The notes below the pieces were generated by a model. It worked only from the letters and a program-made list of their open reading frames with translations. It made no database searches and had not been told where the DNA came from. A stretch of DNA of 64,000 nucleotides from Telmatospirillum sp. (GTDB taxonomy: Bacteria > Pseudomonadota > Alphaproteobacteria > Rhodospirillales > Magnetospirillaceae): assembly GCA_009712185.1 (NCBI GenBank), contig WASQ01000126.1:35767-99766 (forward strand), in the 5' to 3' direction. Below, in pieces: positions 1-8,666 of the stretch. A program made the position numbers and the translations under genes. Positions within the stretch are counted from its first letter, which is position 1. Every line of letters starts with the position of its first letter.

Positions 1-17
1 CGTGCCGTGCCCGGGCC

Positions 18-41
18 GGGGGGGGGGGGGGGGGGGGGGGG
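18..41. repeat. 24-base poly-G homopolymer
   Basis: An uninterrupted run of 24 G lies about 20 bp beyond the popZ stop codon, in the popZ 3' intergenic region. Such a run is far outside the normal composition of this DNA. It may be a real slippage-prone tract, or an artefact of sequencing or assembly near a contig edge. No gene is affected inside the window. Confidence 0.95.
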
Positions 42-60
42 CCGGCTGCAGAAGGAGGTT

Positions 61-717
61 TTAGAGCCTTTCGGCCCGGTTGACCATTTTCTCGATTTCT
101 TTTTTTACGATCCGCTCGATCATGTAGGGTAGATTTTCGTCAAGCCAGTCCTTGATCAGGCCCTTCAGGATGTCCCGGACGATATCCTCGATGGTGAGAC
201 CGCCATTGCCCACTCCCAGTCCGCGGTCACGGGCCACCGCGCGCGCCAGTTCGGCAAAAGACGTCGTCGAGGCGGCCTGAACCGGCGGCGACAAAAGGCT
301 CTCTTCCTCTTCCGGCCCGACCAGGGGCTCCGGCAGATGGGGATCCATCTCCTCCTCCATATGGAACGGTTCCGGCTCGAACACCGGTTCCGGTTCGATC
401 TCCGGGGCCGGTTCCTCCTCTTCCTCGGCGACCATATCGTCTGTCAGCTCAAGAACGTCCTCATCCTCGGCCGGCGGCTCCGGCTCGAGTTCGAAAACCG
501 GCTCGGGTTCGGGTTCGGGTTCCGGCTCCGGTTTCGGCTCCGGTTTCGGCGGAGGCTCCGGCTTTGGCGGCGGCGCGGCTTTCGCCGGCGCCGGCGGCTT
601 CGGCTGGACGGGTGGCGCCTTCACCGCCTCCTCGGCGTCATCCTCCGAGAGGATCCGGCGGATGGAGGCCAGGATGTCCTCCATTGATGGCTCTTGCTGC
701 GCCTTGTCGTCACTCAT
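61..717 (-). CDS. popZ: Polar organizing protein PopZ (DUF2497 family)
   Basis: The 218-residue protein has the two conserved blocks of the PopZ/DUF2497 family. The N-terminal helix contains MEDILASIRRILSEDD (about residues 12-27). The C-terminal helical oligomerisation region runs from about residue 175 and contains IVRDILKGLIKDWLDENLP. Between them is a long, disordered, Pro/Glu-rich stretch of repeated PEP/EPE units, as in Caulobacter PopZ. PopZ self-assembles at the cell pole and anchors the chromosome centromere (ParB-parS) and polar signalling proteins. The order pcm-tolC-popZ is common in alphaproteobacteria, where valS often follows; valS would lie beyond the left edge. The ATG is preceded by a GGGAAG Shine-Dalgarno-like sequence. 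Family assignment is firm; a polar role here is inferred from homology. Confidence 0.9.
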   Translation of the reverse strand: MSDDKAQQEPSMEDILASIRRILSEDDAEEAVKAPPVQPKPPAPAKAAPPPKPEPPPKPEPKPEPEPEPEPEPVFELEPEPPAEDEDVLELTDDMVAEEEEEPAPEIEPEPVFEPEPFHMEEEMDPHLPEPLVGPEEEESLLSPPVQAASTTSFAELARAVARDRGLGVGNGGLTIEDIVRDILKGLIKDWLDENLPYMIERIVKKEIEKMVNRAERL

Positions 718-792
718 GGCTCAAAACTTCCCAAGCTGGGCGTCGTCCCTGAAGCCGGGTGGCAACCCGGCTCCCCCCGAAACCCGTTCACG

Positions 793-2193
793 TCATTCCT
801 GACCATCGGCCGGCCCGGAACCAACCCCGATCCACTTGCCGCGCACCTCGTCATAGTGCTGCTGCGGATCGTAGACCTGCACCGGCAAGGCCAGCGCCTG
901 CGCGCTCATCTGCCCAAGGGTGCTCTTCAGTTGATAGGCGGCGACGGTCTCGTCATGCTGCGCCTGTACCAGATTGACGCGGGCGTTCAACAGTTCCTGC
1001 TCGGCATTGAGCACATCCAGCACCGTCCGCGATCCGACCTGGGATTCCCGCTGCACGCCCTCCAGCGCCACCTGGGCGGCGGTGATCTGATCGGTATAAG
1101 ACATGATGCGCGCACGCGCAGTGTCGAGCGCCTGCCAGGCCTTGGTCACCGATTCCGTCAAATCCCGGCGGGCGACGTCGACATCGGTCCGGGCCTGACT
1201 GGCCGTCTGCTTCTGCGCCCTCAATCGCGCATATTCCTGACCCGACTGGTAAATCGGAATACTGACATTGACCCCGGCCTGATAGACCCGTTGGAAAGTC
1301 TGAGGGCCCTGGTAGTCATAGCTTCGGATCATCTGCCCGTTCAGCGCCACGGTCGGCAGCAGTTCACCGGCAACCAGATCCACGCCGTGCCGGGCCGCCT
1401 CATAGCTGTGCTGGGCGCTGGTGACGGCGGGATTGCCGGCCAACGCCTGCCCCTGCGCATCATCGATCGAGGTCGGCAGGCCACCGATCGGTCCCGGCGG
1501 CACCGGATGATCGGGCGCGTGTCCCACGACATTAACATAATTGGCGACGGCCGCCCGCAATGTCCCTTCAGCCTGGGTCCGGTCCGCATGGGCGGCGGAC
1601 AGGCGCGATTCGGCCTGGGACACATCGGTCCGCGTCACCTCGCCAACCCGGAAACGGTCGTTTGTGGCGTCAAGCTGCCGTTGCAGAACCTGCTCGTTAT
1701 TGATGGTGAGATCGAGGACCGCCTGCCCCTGAACCACATTCATATAGGCGTTGACCACGTTCAGCAGAACGGTCTGCTCCGTTTCGGCCAACTGCGCCCG
1801 CCCGGCCAGGACCTGGGCCTCCGCCTGTTCGGTCTGGGCCACCGTCCGTCCACCCCGGAACAGGGGCTGCGAGATGGACAGCGTGGCGGTCTTGCCATTG
1901 GCGATGACGGTGCCGCTTTGAAGCTGCGTCCCGGCCAGCGTCATGGCAGGAGCCTTCTGGAAAGTGTTGGTGCGGTTGAGATCGCCGGTCAACGTGACCA
2001 CCGGCCGCCAGTTCGACAAGGCTTGCGGAACCTGTTCGTCGACGGCGCGAAGATGGGCGCGCTGGGATTGAAGCGTCGGATTTCCGACATAAGCGGATGC
2101 CAATGCCTCTTGCAGTGTCTCCGCACCGACAGAGCTTGAATAGCCGCAGACCGTCAGGATCAGTCCAAAAATCAGGCACGAGTTTCTTTGCAT
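793..2193 (-). CDS. tolC: TolC family outer-membrane efflux/type I secretion protein
   Basis: This 466-residue protein has a signal peptide (about residues 1-24, ending VGAETL) followed by two tandem repeats of the outer membrane efflux domain. Typical TolC features are the early LQEALASAYVGNPTLQ segment, SISQPLFRGGRT near residue 105, the mid-protein VPIYQSGQ-like turn (seen as SIPIYQSGQE), and long Ala/Gln-rich coiled-coil helices. It should trimerise into a channel-tunnel that serves tripartite drug efflux or type I secretion. No membrane-fusion or inner-membrane partner is adjacent, so it is probably shared by several systems, as E. coli TolC is. It lies upstream of popZ on the same strand, 75 bp away. 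Confidence 0.9.
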   Translation of the reverse strand: MQRNSCLIFGLILTVCGYSSSVGAETLQEALASAYVGNPTLQSQRAHLRAVDEQVPQALSNWRPVVTLTGDLNRTNTFQKAPAMTLAGTQLQSGTVIANGKTATLSISQPLFRGGRTVAQTEQAEAQVLAGRAQLAETEQTVLLNVVNAYMNVVQGQAVLDLTINNEQVLQRQLDATNDRFRVGEVTRTDVSQAESRLSAAHADRTQAEGTLRAAVANYVNVVGHAPDHPVPPGPIGGLPTSIDDAQGQALAGNPAVTSAQHSYEAARHGVDLVAGELLPTVALNGQMIRSYDYQGPQTFQRVYQAGVNVSIPIYQSGQEYARLRAQKQTASQARTDVDVARRDLTESVTKAWQALDTARARIMSYTDQITAAQVALEGVQRESQVGSRTVLDVLNAEQELLNARVNLVQAQHDETVAAYQLKSTLGQMSAQALALPVQVYDPQQHYDEVRGKWIGVGSGPADGQE

Positions 2194-2457
2194 AGATCAC
2201 CTAGATGAGTGGGATAGCCTGCGGCAAATCGTAATCACCCCCACACAACAACATTGATACGATATCTGCCGATATAGAAATATCAAGCACTTTGCGAGTT
2301 CTTCTAAGACTGGACCGGGTCATATTGACGAAGACCGGACCTTATCGGAACAGGACAGGCCGGCGCGGTCAAAACGCCCGCGATGATCCTGCCGCAAATT
2401 GCTTCCCCCCCTTCTTCGCATGCGACAACTGAAAACCGGTATGACCGTTTCACCGGA

Positions 2458-3111
2458 TCAAAAGACAAAACTGGGCTTTCGTTCAAATCCCGGCAAGACA
2501 CGAACCGATATTTCGCGGACCTTGCGCGCTGAAAACGTCCCATTGGTTCTCGTCACCACGGCGGCCGCGCTGACCGGGCCATCCCGGACCACGGCGACCA
2601 GCCTCCCCCCCTCGGCAAGCTGGTTGAGAAGAGAATCGGGAATCCGTTCCACCGCCCCCTCCAGCACGATGACCTGATAGGGACTATGGGGAGCGTCGCC
2701 GTCAGCCAGCGCCCCTGCGCCGACCGCAACATTGTCGAAACCGAGTTCGCCCAGCAGGGCGCCGGCGCGCGCCGCCAGATCACGGTCGCTTTCCACCGCA
2801 ACGACGGTGCTCGCCAGACGCGACAGTACCGCCGCGGAGTAGCCGGTCGCGCACCCGAGGTCGAGCACGACGTCGCCGGAATCGATTGCGGCCGCCTGGA
2901 CCATGATCGCAAAAGCCAGAGGTTCCATGAGGAAGCGCCCCGCCCCCAGATCGATATCGCCGTCGATATAAGCCATACCGCGGAGCGGCTTCGGGACAAA
3001 AACCTCGCGCGGAATCTCGCCCAAAGCCGCGACAAGGCGCCGATCGGTCACATCGTTGGTCCGAATTTGTCCGTCGACCATGTGACGACGGGCGTCAGCG
3101 TAGTTCATCAT
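2458..3111 (-). CDS. pcm: Protein-L-isoaspartate O-methyltransferase family protein
   Basis: The 217-residue protein is a SAM-dependent methyltransferase of the Pcm family. It starts MMNYADARRHMVDGQIRTND, the typical alphaproteobacterial opening (MVDGQIR/NDVTDRRL), followed by IPREVFVP. The SAM-binding motif is VLDLGCATGYSAAVL, where the usual G-x-G-S/T-G-Y is present as GCATGY. I chose the ATG at 3111 because AAAGGGA lies at good spacing just before it and the conserved block begins there; the frame stays open further upstream but that extension is not conserved-looking. Pcm repairs isoaspartyl residues in damaged proteins. Alphaproteobacterial relatives next to tolC are often divergent at the substrate site, so enzymatic activity is likely but not certain. 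Confidence 0.85.
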   Translation of the reverse strand: MMNYADARRHMVDGQIRTNDVTDRRLVAALGEIPREVFVPKPLRGMAYIDGDIDLGAGRFLMEPLAFAIMVQAAAIDSGDVVLDLGCATGYSAAVLSRLASTVVAVESDRDLAARAGALLGELGFDNVAVGAGALADGDAPHSPYQVIVLEGAVERIPDSLLNQLAEGGRLVAVVRDGPVSAAAVVTRTNGTFSARKVREISVRVLPGFERKPSFVF

Positions 3112-3399
3112 CGTCGTTCCCTTTCCGCGATCAGGATGGTCCGGCTGGCAAATGATGCGCGGGGACATGATGCGCAATCCACGTTTGGCGGAGTTATAGC
3201 GGCCGGCCGGATGACTGACAATGCCGCTCTGGATGACAGAAAAGTGTATCATTGCCGGCGTTTGTCCGATGTCCCCGAAGGTTTTGGGGAAAGGTGACAA
3301 TTCCCCGCACGACTGCCCTTGACCAGGTCCCCGGGAATGTCTATAAACGGCCCCCTCACGACCGGGCGCCTCCATTCCAGATGCGGGCGTCCGGGCAGG

Positions 3400-3473
3400 G
3401 GCCGGGTGGCAGAGTGGCTATGCAGAGGACTGCAAATCCTTGTACGTCGGTTCGATTCCGGCCTCGGCCTCCA
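3400..3473 (+). tRNA. tRNA-Cys (GCA)
   Basis: A full cloverleaf can be folded. The acceptor stem pairs GGCCGGG (3400-3406) with CTCGGCC, the anticodon GCA is at 3432-3434 in a seven-base loop, and the T-arm contains GGTTCGATTCC. The discriminator is U and the 3' CCA is encoded (3471-3473). The T discriminator and GCA anticodon are both cysteine identity elements. Confidence 0.95.
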
Positions 3474-3643
3474 AACCCCGCCGGTCACGGTAAAGTTTGT
3501 TGCAAAAACTTGAAAAAAAGATTTGCAATGTACTTTCCGACCTTGGTATAAGGCGGGCCCTGCCGGCGCGATGCGAAAAGAAAGCGTCGCCCGGTCGTGA
3601 AAACAAAAGGAATTCGGTGGTTCGCCAATTGGTGGATCCCTGT

Positions 3644-3718
3644 TCCCAGGTAGCTCAGTGGTAGAGCAAGCGGCTGTTAACCGCTTGGCCGGGGGTTCGA
3701 ATCCCTCCCTGGGAGCCA
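3644..3718 (+). tRNA. tRNA-Asn (GTT)
   Basis: The cloverleaf has acceptor stem TCCCAGG (3644-3650) paired with CCTGGGA (3708-3714), D-arm TAGCTCAGTGGTAGAGCA, anticodon GTT at 3676-3678, T-arm GGGGGTTCGAATCCC, discriminator G and an encoded CCA. It lies 170 bp after tRNA-Cys and is followed directly by a strong terminator, so the two may be co-transcribed. Confidence 0.96.
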
Positions 3719-3722
3719 ATCA

Positions 3723-3755
3723 GGCCCGGAAAACGAAAGTTTTCCGGGCCTTTTC
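3723..3755 (+). terminator. Rho-independent terminator after tRNA-Asn
   Basis: A perfect 12-bp stem (3723-3734 with 3739-3750) closes a GAAA tetraloop and runs into TTTTCATTTTT. It starts five bases after the tRNA-Asn CCA end. Confidence 0.93.
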
Positions 3756-4001
3756 ATTTTTCCGCCACGCGAGCGCTACCGATCAGCCCCAGTTCATCCC
3801 CGGTTGCCCCATAATAGAAAAAACAAAACCACAAGTAAACATTCCTCCCGGAAGATGCGGCATCGACGCGTACATCATAAATCGCCGGCCAAATTCCTCT
3901 CCGTTGTGATGAGACCGTTTTTGTGCTGCCATTGGGCATCAACGGCAAACAACAATGATCATCACCGATGCCAATTCCGGCATAAGGCAGGGGGGAGGAC
4001 C

Positions 4002-4409
4002 ATGCAGAAAGCACCCGTTCTGGCCGCGACCATTCTATTCCTCAGCGGCTGCGCATCCGTCATCGAAGGAGACACTCAGGTTATCGGTGTCAGCACCAAT
4101 CCCACCGGGGCCTCCTGCACAATGACCCGCAACGGCGCCATTATTGCGCGGATCAATCCCACGCCGGGTATGGTCAGAATTGAGAAGACCAAGCACAACA
4201 TCACGGTTGAATGCGAACGGGACGGTTTTCAGCCCGCCGCGGTCACGGCCAGATCCGACGAGGCTGCGGCCACATTCGGAAATGTCCTGATCGGCGGGCT
4301 CATCGGATGGATCGCGGACTCCGCCACGGGTTCGGACAACAAATATGACAGCGCCGTCAATATCACCCTTGCCCCGCTTTCCTCCGCCGAGGTGACGACC
4401 CGCCGCTGA
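4002..4409 (+). CDS. Putative PEGA-like lipoprotein
   Basis: The 135-residue product starts with a type II signal peptide whose lipobox is LSGCAS (cysteine at about residue 16), so it should be a lipid-anchored periplasmic or outer-membrane protein. The body resembles PEGA-type beta-sandwich domains: VSTNPTGASCTM, then a lysine-rich strand (RIEKTKHNITVECERDGF). A glycine-rich hydrophobic segment, NVLIGGLIGWIADSATGS, follows near residue 95. Start choice: ATG at 4002 directly follows GGGGGGAGGAC; the same frame is open upstream but has no such signal. Alphaproteobacterial genomes often carry such small lipoproteins with no known role. No operon partner is visible. Confidence 0.75.
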   Translation: MQKAPVLAATILFLSGCASVIEGDTQVIGVSTNPTGASCTMTRNGAIIARINPTPGMVRIEKTKHNITVECERDGFQPAAVTARSDEAAATFGNVLIGGLIGWIADSATGSDNKYDSAVNITLAPLSSAEVTTRR

Positions 4410-4420
4410 CCTCCGTCTCT

Positions 4421-4462
4421 CCCTGATCCCTGATCCCCGATCCCCGATCCCCGATCCCGAAC
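4421..4462. repeat. Short tandem repeat of GATCCC(C/T) units
   Basis: About five consecutive 7-base units of the form CTGATCC/CCGATCC lie just 3' of the lipoprotein gene. It is a simple low-complexity tract; I see no hairpin or gene in it. Confidence 0.8.
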
Positions 4463-4580
4463 CGGCACACTCCCGATAACGCGATGCCGCCATATTTTCG
4501 TCATTTTGTCGCAGATGATGGGGGTATTCGGCGGCTGAGGGATCGGCCGCGACCGCCGATGACAGGGAAAGAGTTTAAGG

Positions 4581-5312
4581 ATGGACGCCCGGAATGGCTC
4601 CAGGGGATCGGACCCCACCGAATCCGCGGACACACCGCCCGGCTTTTCCACGGTCATTCTCCTGTCCGCGGGTTCCGGCATCAAGGAGCTTTCCACTTTC
4701 CTGACAAAGGCCCGGCCCGACATCGACATTCATCCTGTCAAAAGCCGCGACGCTCTTGACCGGGTCACCGAATATGCGAATTTGTCCCGCACCCGGCTGA
4801 TCGCCTTCGGCACCGATGTGGTGGTTTCGGAGGAACTGCTCTCCAGGCTGGGATTCGGCGCCTACAATTTCCACCCCGGTCCGCCTGACTATCCCGGCTG
4901 GGCCCCGGCCTCTTTCGCGGTTTATGACGGCGCGCGAAGTTTTGGCGCCACCGCCCATGTGATGACCGCCAAAGTGGACGCCGGGCCGATCGTCGGTGTC
5001 CGCCTGTTCCCGGTCCCGCCGCGAATGACGGCGAACCAGCTCGCCCTTGGCGCCCTTGTCGCCGCGCTGGAACTGTTCCGTGAACTGGGCCCCCTCCTCG
5101 TCAACGCCTCCGACCCGCTGCCGGTCGTGCCGCTGTCCTGGAGCAGGCGTAAACATACACGGGCGGAGTTCCGGCAGATGTGCGACCTGCCACCCGATAT
5201 CACGGAGGACGAACTGAAACGCCGGACGGCGGCCTTCGATATCGATGAGCCCTGGGCTCCCGGCCTGTTCCGCTCCCTGACCGGGGATCGGACTCCGCCG
5301 AACCGGTCCTGA
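4581..5312 (+). CDS. Formyltransferase-fold protein (methionyl-tRNA formyltransferase-like N-terminal domain)
   Basis: The 243-residue protein matches the Formyl_trans_N fold. The conserved loop appears as YNFHPGPPDYPGWAP (about residues 94-108), where the His is the catalytic residue of the family. The acidic motif is MTAKVDAGPIVG (about 129-140), matching the family DxG motif. It has no C-terminal tRNA-binding domain, so it is not the housekeeping Fmt, which is about 310 residues. Related stand-alone enzymes formylate amino sugars or small molecules using N10-formyl-THF, or are uncharacterised. There is no sugar-modifying operon next to it, so the acceptor is unknown. GGGAAAGAG precedes the ATG. 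Confidence 0.7.
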   Translation: MDARNGSRGSDPTESADTPPGFSTVILLSAGSGIKELSTFLTKARPDIDIHPVKSRDALDRVTEYANLSRTRLIAFGTDVVVSEELLSRLGFGAYNFHPGPPDYPGWAPASFAVYDGARSFGATAHVMTAKVDAGPIVGVRLFPVPPRMTANQLALGALVAALELFRELGPLLVNASDPLPVVPLSWSRRKHTRAEFRQMCDLPPDITEDELKRRTAAFDIDEPWAPGLFRSLTGDRTPPNRS

Positions 5313-5354
5313 CAGGCATCGCCGCCCCCAGTCCCGTATTCTTCTTCCGTTGCG

Positions 5355-5375
5355 ACCGCTCTCAAAAAGAGAGCG
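5355..5375 (+). promoter_or_regulatory. Palindromic element upstream of the Tsx-like gene
   Basis: The sequence reads ACCGCTCTC, five A, GAGAGCG: a 7-bp inverted repeat (CGCTCTC/GAGAGCG) around an A5 centre, about 100 bp before the porin start. A copy with one mismatch occurs in the same orientation upstream of the adenine-deaminase-like gene (11651-11671). It has no T tract on the coding strand, so it does not look like a terminator. It may be a shared operator or leader hairpin; this is inference. Confidence 0.55.
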
Positions 5376-5476
5376 CTACGCAGCAAATACGGCGCTACTC
5401 TAAAACAAAAAATTCAGTTTTATATATCGGTGCGAAGCGATCAAAGAAGTCGCTGACAACACCTAAGGGGGGTTTC

Positions 5477-6577
5477 ATGTCATTTCGCACCGCGTTTTTT
5501 GCGGCCACCACACCGCTATTTATAGCTATTCCATCTCTTGCTGCGGATTCTGGAAACATCGCATCCGCGCAGACTGAGACAAAGTCGGGGACAGACGCGC
5601 CGATTTTTACCGTCAACGACAATAAGCTGACGTTTGCCTATATCTTCAGTGGCACCGATCCCGGAACCTTTTCGGTTAAGCAAGGGGGAGGATACAACGG
5701 CAAAACAACCAAGCAGACCTACCAGTTTTCCCATTTCGATGGTTGGAAATACGGGACAAACTCGCTTCTGATCTCCATGTACAAGTCCAGTCACAATGAT
5801 CCGGCCTCCCCCTGCACACAACCGGGCCAGTTGATCAACGGAGCGAAGGCCGATTGCGCGGGATCGACGCAGATCTACGGATTATGGCGCAGCACGTTCG
5901 GCCTGAACGAGATCACGGGCACCAGGACGTTTGCCATTGGCCCGCTTCGCAATCTGTCACTTGAAATCGGCGGGGACGCCAGCACCCAGAACACCTATTT
6001 CGCGACCGACAAGCGCGTCTTCGTCGGGGGGCTGCAATTCGCCTTCGACCTGCCTTATCGGGGCTTCTTCAATGTGGCTCCGCTCTATTACAAGGAAAAC
6101 AACCACAAGGCTTTCGCCCAATGCGGCCTGTTCGGGCCGGGGAATCCTGGCGTGAGCTGTCTTTCGGATGGCAATGTCCGATATCACGGAACCTGGGCGA
6201 TCGAGACCAATTATTCCATGGAACTCGATTTCCTGCCGGACAGCATGCGTTTCTTTTCGATCAGCGGACGCGCGGCCTGGTATGGCCCCAAGGGCGACCA
6301 GAACGCCCCCCTTCCCACCAGAGGCGTCGGCCCCAACAGCACGGCCACGAAAACCGAATTCTCAAGCGAGCCGATCCGCCTGACGTTCGACGCGAGCAAG
6401 GCATTCTGGGGACGCGACCGGTCTCATTTTGTCGATATGTGGGTGGCTTATCGCTATTGGCAGAACAAATTCGGACTTGACCACAACGCCTCCCCCGGAA
6501 CCTGCATCGTGGCCGGTGTCAACACCAAGTCCTGCACGGAATCGTCGCTGTTTTCCGGCGTTACCGTGAAATTCTGA
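5477..6577 (+). CDS. Outer-membrane beta-barrel protein, probably Tsx-like nucleoside channel
   Basis: The 366-residue protein has a signal peptide (about 1-22, ending SLAAD), alternating hydrophobic strands and a C-terminal phenylalanine (VTVKF), all typical of an outer-membrane barrel. The early pattern [19 protein letters not shown] resembles the Tsx family, whose barrels pass nucleosides and deoxynucleosides. [14 protein letters not shown] and [18 protein letters not shown] also resemble Tsx-type strands. Four Cys residues in loops could form disulfides. AAGGGGGG lies at good spacing before the ATG. The barrel call is firm; the Tsx assignment is from pattern memory and moderate. The palindrome it shares with the deaminase-like gene fits a nucleoside theme. 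Confidence 0.65.
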   Translation: MSFRTAFFAATTPLFIAIPSLAADSGNIASAQTETKSGTDAPIFTVNDNKLTFAYIFSGTDPGTFSVKQGGGYNGKTTKQTYQFSHFDGWKYGTNSLLISMYKSSHNDPASPCTQPGQLINGAKADCAGSTQIYGLWRSTFGLNEITGTRTFAIGPLRNLSLEIGGDASTQNTYFATDKRVFVGGLQFAFDLPYRGFFNVAPLYYKENNHKAFAQCGLFGPGNPGVSCLSDGNVRYHGTWAIETNYSMELDFLPDSMRFFSISGRAAWYGPKGDQNAPLPTRGVGPNSTATKTEFSSEPIRLTFDASKAFWGRDRSHFVDMWVAYRYWQNKFGLDHNASPGTCIVAGVNTKSCTESSLFSGVTVKF

Positions 6578-6600
6578 ACGGTCGGATTTTTTCGATCCCG

Positions 6601-6632
6601 GACGCCGCGTCATTCCTGCCGCGGCGTCTTTC
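6601..6632 (+). terminator. Terminator of the Tsx-like gene
   Basis: A 9-bp stem, GACGCCGCG (6601-6609) with CGCGGCGTC (6620-6628), is followed by TTT, 24 bp after the stop codon. Confidence 0.8.
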
Positions 6633-6827
6633 GCATTCCGGCAAGGCCGTGCGACCCGACGCGGGGCGCGCCGTCCATGCCCGGCGCCATCCTGGTGGTG
6701 GAAAGCTGGCAGGTGGTGCCTTCGCCATCTGTCAGGTTTTCACCACAACTCACATCGTTGGCGATCCAGCCTGTCCAGACGCCCGGGTGTCTGGCGTCAG
6801 GGCCGGGCCACCAGGGGAACTCCCATC

Positions 6828-8501
6828 ATGTTCCGATTTTCAACCATCCGCGGACGTCTGTTTCTGGGATTTGGCATCCAACTGGGCCTGATTATCGCCC
6901 TGGCCGGATGGACCGTGCTTTCCAGCGCCCGGGTCACCAACGCCGTCTCCGAGGCCGGCCGGACCACGGCCATCGTCATCGGGCTGAAGGAGGCGCTTCT
7001 CAGCGTCAGGCAGGGACATGCCGCCACCTGGGCCTATCTCGCCACCGGCGACGAAACCGCCCTGGAGCGGAGAAACGCTGCCTTCGAACGGTTCACCGGA
7101 CAGTATTCCGAGGCTCTGTCCCGGATCAAAACCGCCCATGGCCGACAGGTCGCGGGCGATTTCCACCGATCGGTTGAACACTCCCTGCTGACCTCCGATA
7201 GGCTGATCGACCTCAGGCGGCGGGGAGTGGCGGCCGCTACTCCCGCCTTTCTGAAAGCCGTTGCCGATTTCAGAGCGTCGGAGGACAACGATGTCGCGAC
7301 GAACGAAATAGCGGCCCGTTTTTATCATGACTTCGCCATCGAGGATGGCGCGACCGCGGATAGCCATAGTCACGGCGCGGGCAGAGCCGCCCTGTTCGCC
7401 GGTGTCGTCGCCATACTCCTGGGAATTGCCTCCGCCTTGTCGATTTCGGCCGGCATCTCCGGTCCGGTCAGGGCGATGACCGGTGCGATGGCGGCGCTTG
7501 CCGGAGGCGATCTTTCCGTGGAGATTCCGGCCAGTGGAACCCGTGACGAAATCGGCGCGATGGCCAAAGCCATGGCGACCTTCAAAGAAAATGCTCTCCA
7601 TGCCGAACAACTTCGCGCCGAGCAGACACGGCACCAGGATCTGCGCGAAAGCCGCGGCCGGCGGATCGAAACACTGACAAAGGGATTCAACGAACGCTGT
7701 GCAGGCATGATCGGCGCGATGGCCGACGCCAGCAAAGACCTTGAAAACACGGCCCGCTCCATGACGGCGACCGCCGAACGGGCCGCCCTCCAGGCGACGA
7801 CAGTGACAACATCCACGGAGCTGGCTTCGGCACATGTCGAGACCGTGGCGACGGCCGCCGGACAATTGTCCGCGTCGATCGGCGATATTGCGCGCCAAGT
7901 GTCAGAGGCCGCCCGCATATCCACGGCGGCCGCGGAAGAGGCCTTGCGCACGAACGACATGATCCAGGGTCTGGCCCTGTCGGCCGACCGGATCGGCGCC
8001 ATCGTCGAGATGATCAACAATATCGCGGGCCAGACCAATCTCCTCGCCTTGAACGCGGCTATCGAGGCGGCCCGCGCGGGCGAAACCGGCAGGGGCTTCG
8101 CGGTCGTGGCGAACGAGGTGAAATCCCTCGCCAGTCAGACCGGACATGCCACCGACGAAATCGCCGCCCAGATCGTCACGGTCCAGACGGAGGTCCGTCT
8201 CGCTGTCGAGAGGGTCAGGGGGATCGGCCAGACCATCGAGACGGTCAGGCGGATCAATTCGGGAATTGCGGCGTCGGTCGAGGAGCAAAGCGCGGCCACC
8301 CGCGAAATAGCACGCAGTGTCCGGCAAGCCGCGGAAGGAACGCATCAGGTTTCCCAAACCATCGGCGGCGTCACGGAGGCCGCGGCCATGACGGGAACGG
8401 CGGCCGGCCACGTCCTGACCTCCGCCGCCGGTCTGGCAAAAAACGTGCAACAGTTGCGACATGCGGTTGATGCGTTCATCGCCACAGTGAAAGCGGCCTG
8501 A
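6828..8501 (+). CDS. Methyl-accepting chemotaxis protein (orphan receptor)
   Basis: The 557-residue protein has a first membrane helix at about residues 12-33 and a periplasmic helical sensor to about 180 (four-helix-bundle or CHASE3-like, rich in Arg/Glu). A second membrane helix lies at about 186-210, a HAMP domain follows ([20 protein letters not shown]), and a long cytoplasmic signalling domain completes it. The hairpin tip is canonical: [20 protein letters not shown], then [12 protein letters not shown]. This tip docks CheA and CheW, so it probably feeds the flagellar chemotaxis pathway, in contrast to the receptor of the 22-32 kb operon. There is no C-terminal CheR-binding pentapeptide (it ends FIATVKAA). 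It is monocistronic and no ligand can be predicted. Confidence 0.93.
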   Translation: MFRFSTIRGRLFLGFGIQLGLIIALAGWTVLSSARVTNAVSEAGRTTAIVIGLKEALLSVRQGHAATWAYLATGDETALERRNAAFERFTGQYSEALSRIKTAHGRQVAGDFHRSVEHSLLTSDRLIDLRRRGVAAATPAFLKAVADFRASEDNDVATNEIAARFYHDFAIEDGATADSHSHGAGRAALFAGVVAILLGIASALSISAGISGPVRAMTGAMAALAGGDLSVEIPASGTRDEIGAMAKAMATFKENALHAEQLRAEQTRHQDLRESRGRRIETLTKGFNERCAGMIGAMADASKDLENTARSMTATAERAALQATTVTTSTELASAHVETVATAAGQLSASIGDIARQVSEAARISTAAAEEALRTNDMIQGLALSADRIGAIVEMINNIAGQTNLLALNAAIEAARAGETGRGFAVVANEVKSLASQTGHATDEIAAQIVTVQTEVRLAVERVRGIGQTIETVRRINSGIAASVEEQSAATREIARSVRQAAEGTHQVSQTIGGVTEAAAMTGTAAGHVLTSAAGLAKNVQQLRHAVDAFIATVKAA

Positions 8502-8521
8502 GGGCCCGTCGATAAATAATA

Positions 8522-8556
8522 CCGACCGGCAACGAGGATGATCCATCGCCGGTCGG
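8522..8556 (+). terminator. Hairpin after the chemoreceptor gene
   Basis: CCGACCGGC (8522-8530) pairs with GCCGGTCGG (8548-8556) around a 17-base loop, 21 bp after the stop codon. No clear T tract follows, so it may be a weak or Rho-assisted terminator. Confidence 0.5.
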
Positions 8557-8601
8557 CTCTCCCGATGAGGGCCCGTGAGGTGATCCGGGCGATGGCCCAA
8601 G

Positions 8602-8661
8602 GGTTCCGGAGAAATCCGCCTGGGCCGAGGCCTGCGCCGATCGGTTCCGATCAGCGCAGGC
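8602..8661. repeat. Composite hairpin element, copy 1
   Basis: GGTTCCGGAGAAATCC (8602-8617), itself a mini-hairpin with a GAAA loop, is followed by a 15-bp stem (8630-8644 with 8647-8661) with a two-base TT loop and one C-A mismatch. The same arrangement occurs at 18101-18168. The long stem lies directly 3' of the YczE-type gene on the minus strand and could act as its terminator. Confidence 0.7.
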
Positions 8662-8666
8662 TGGTC

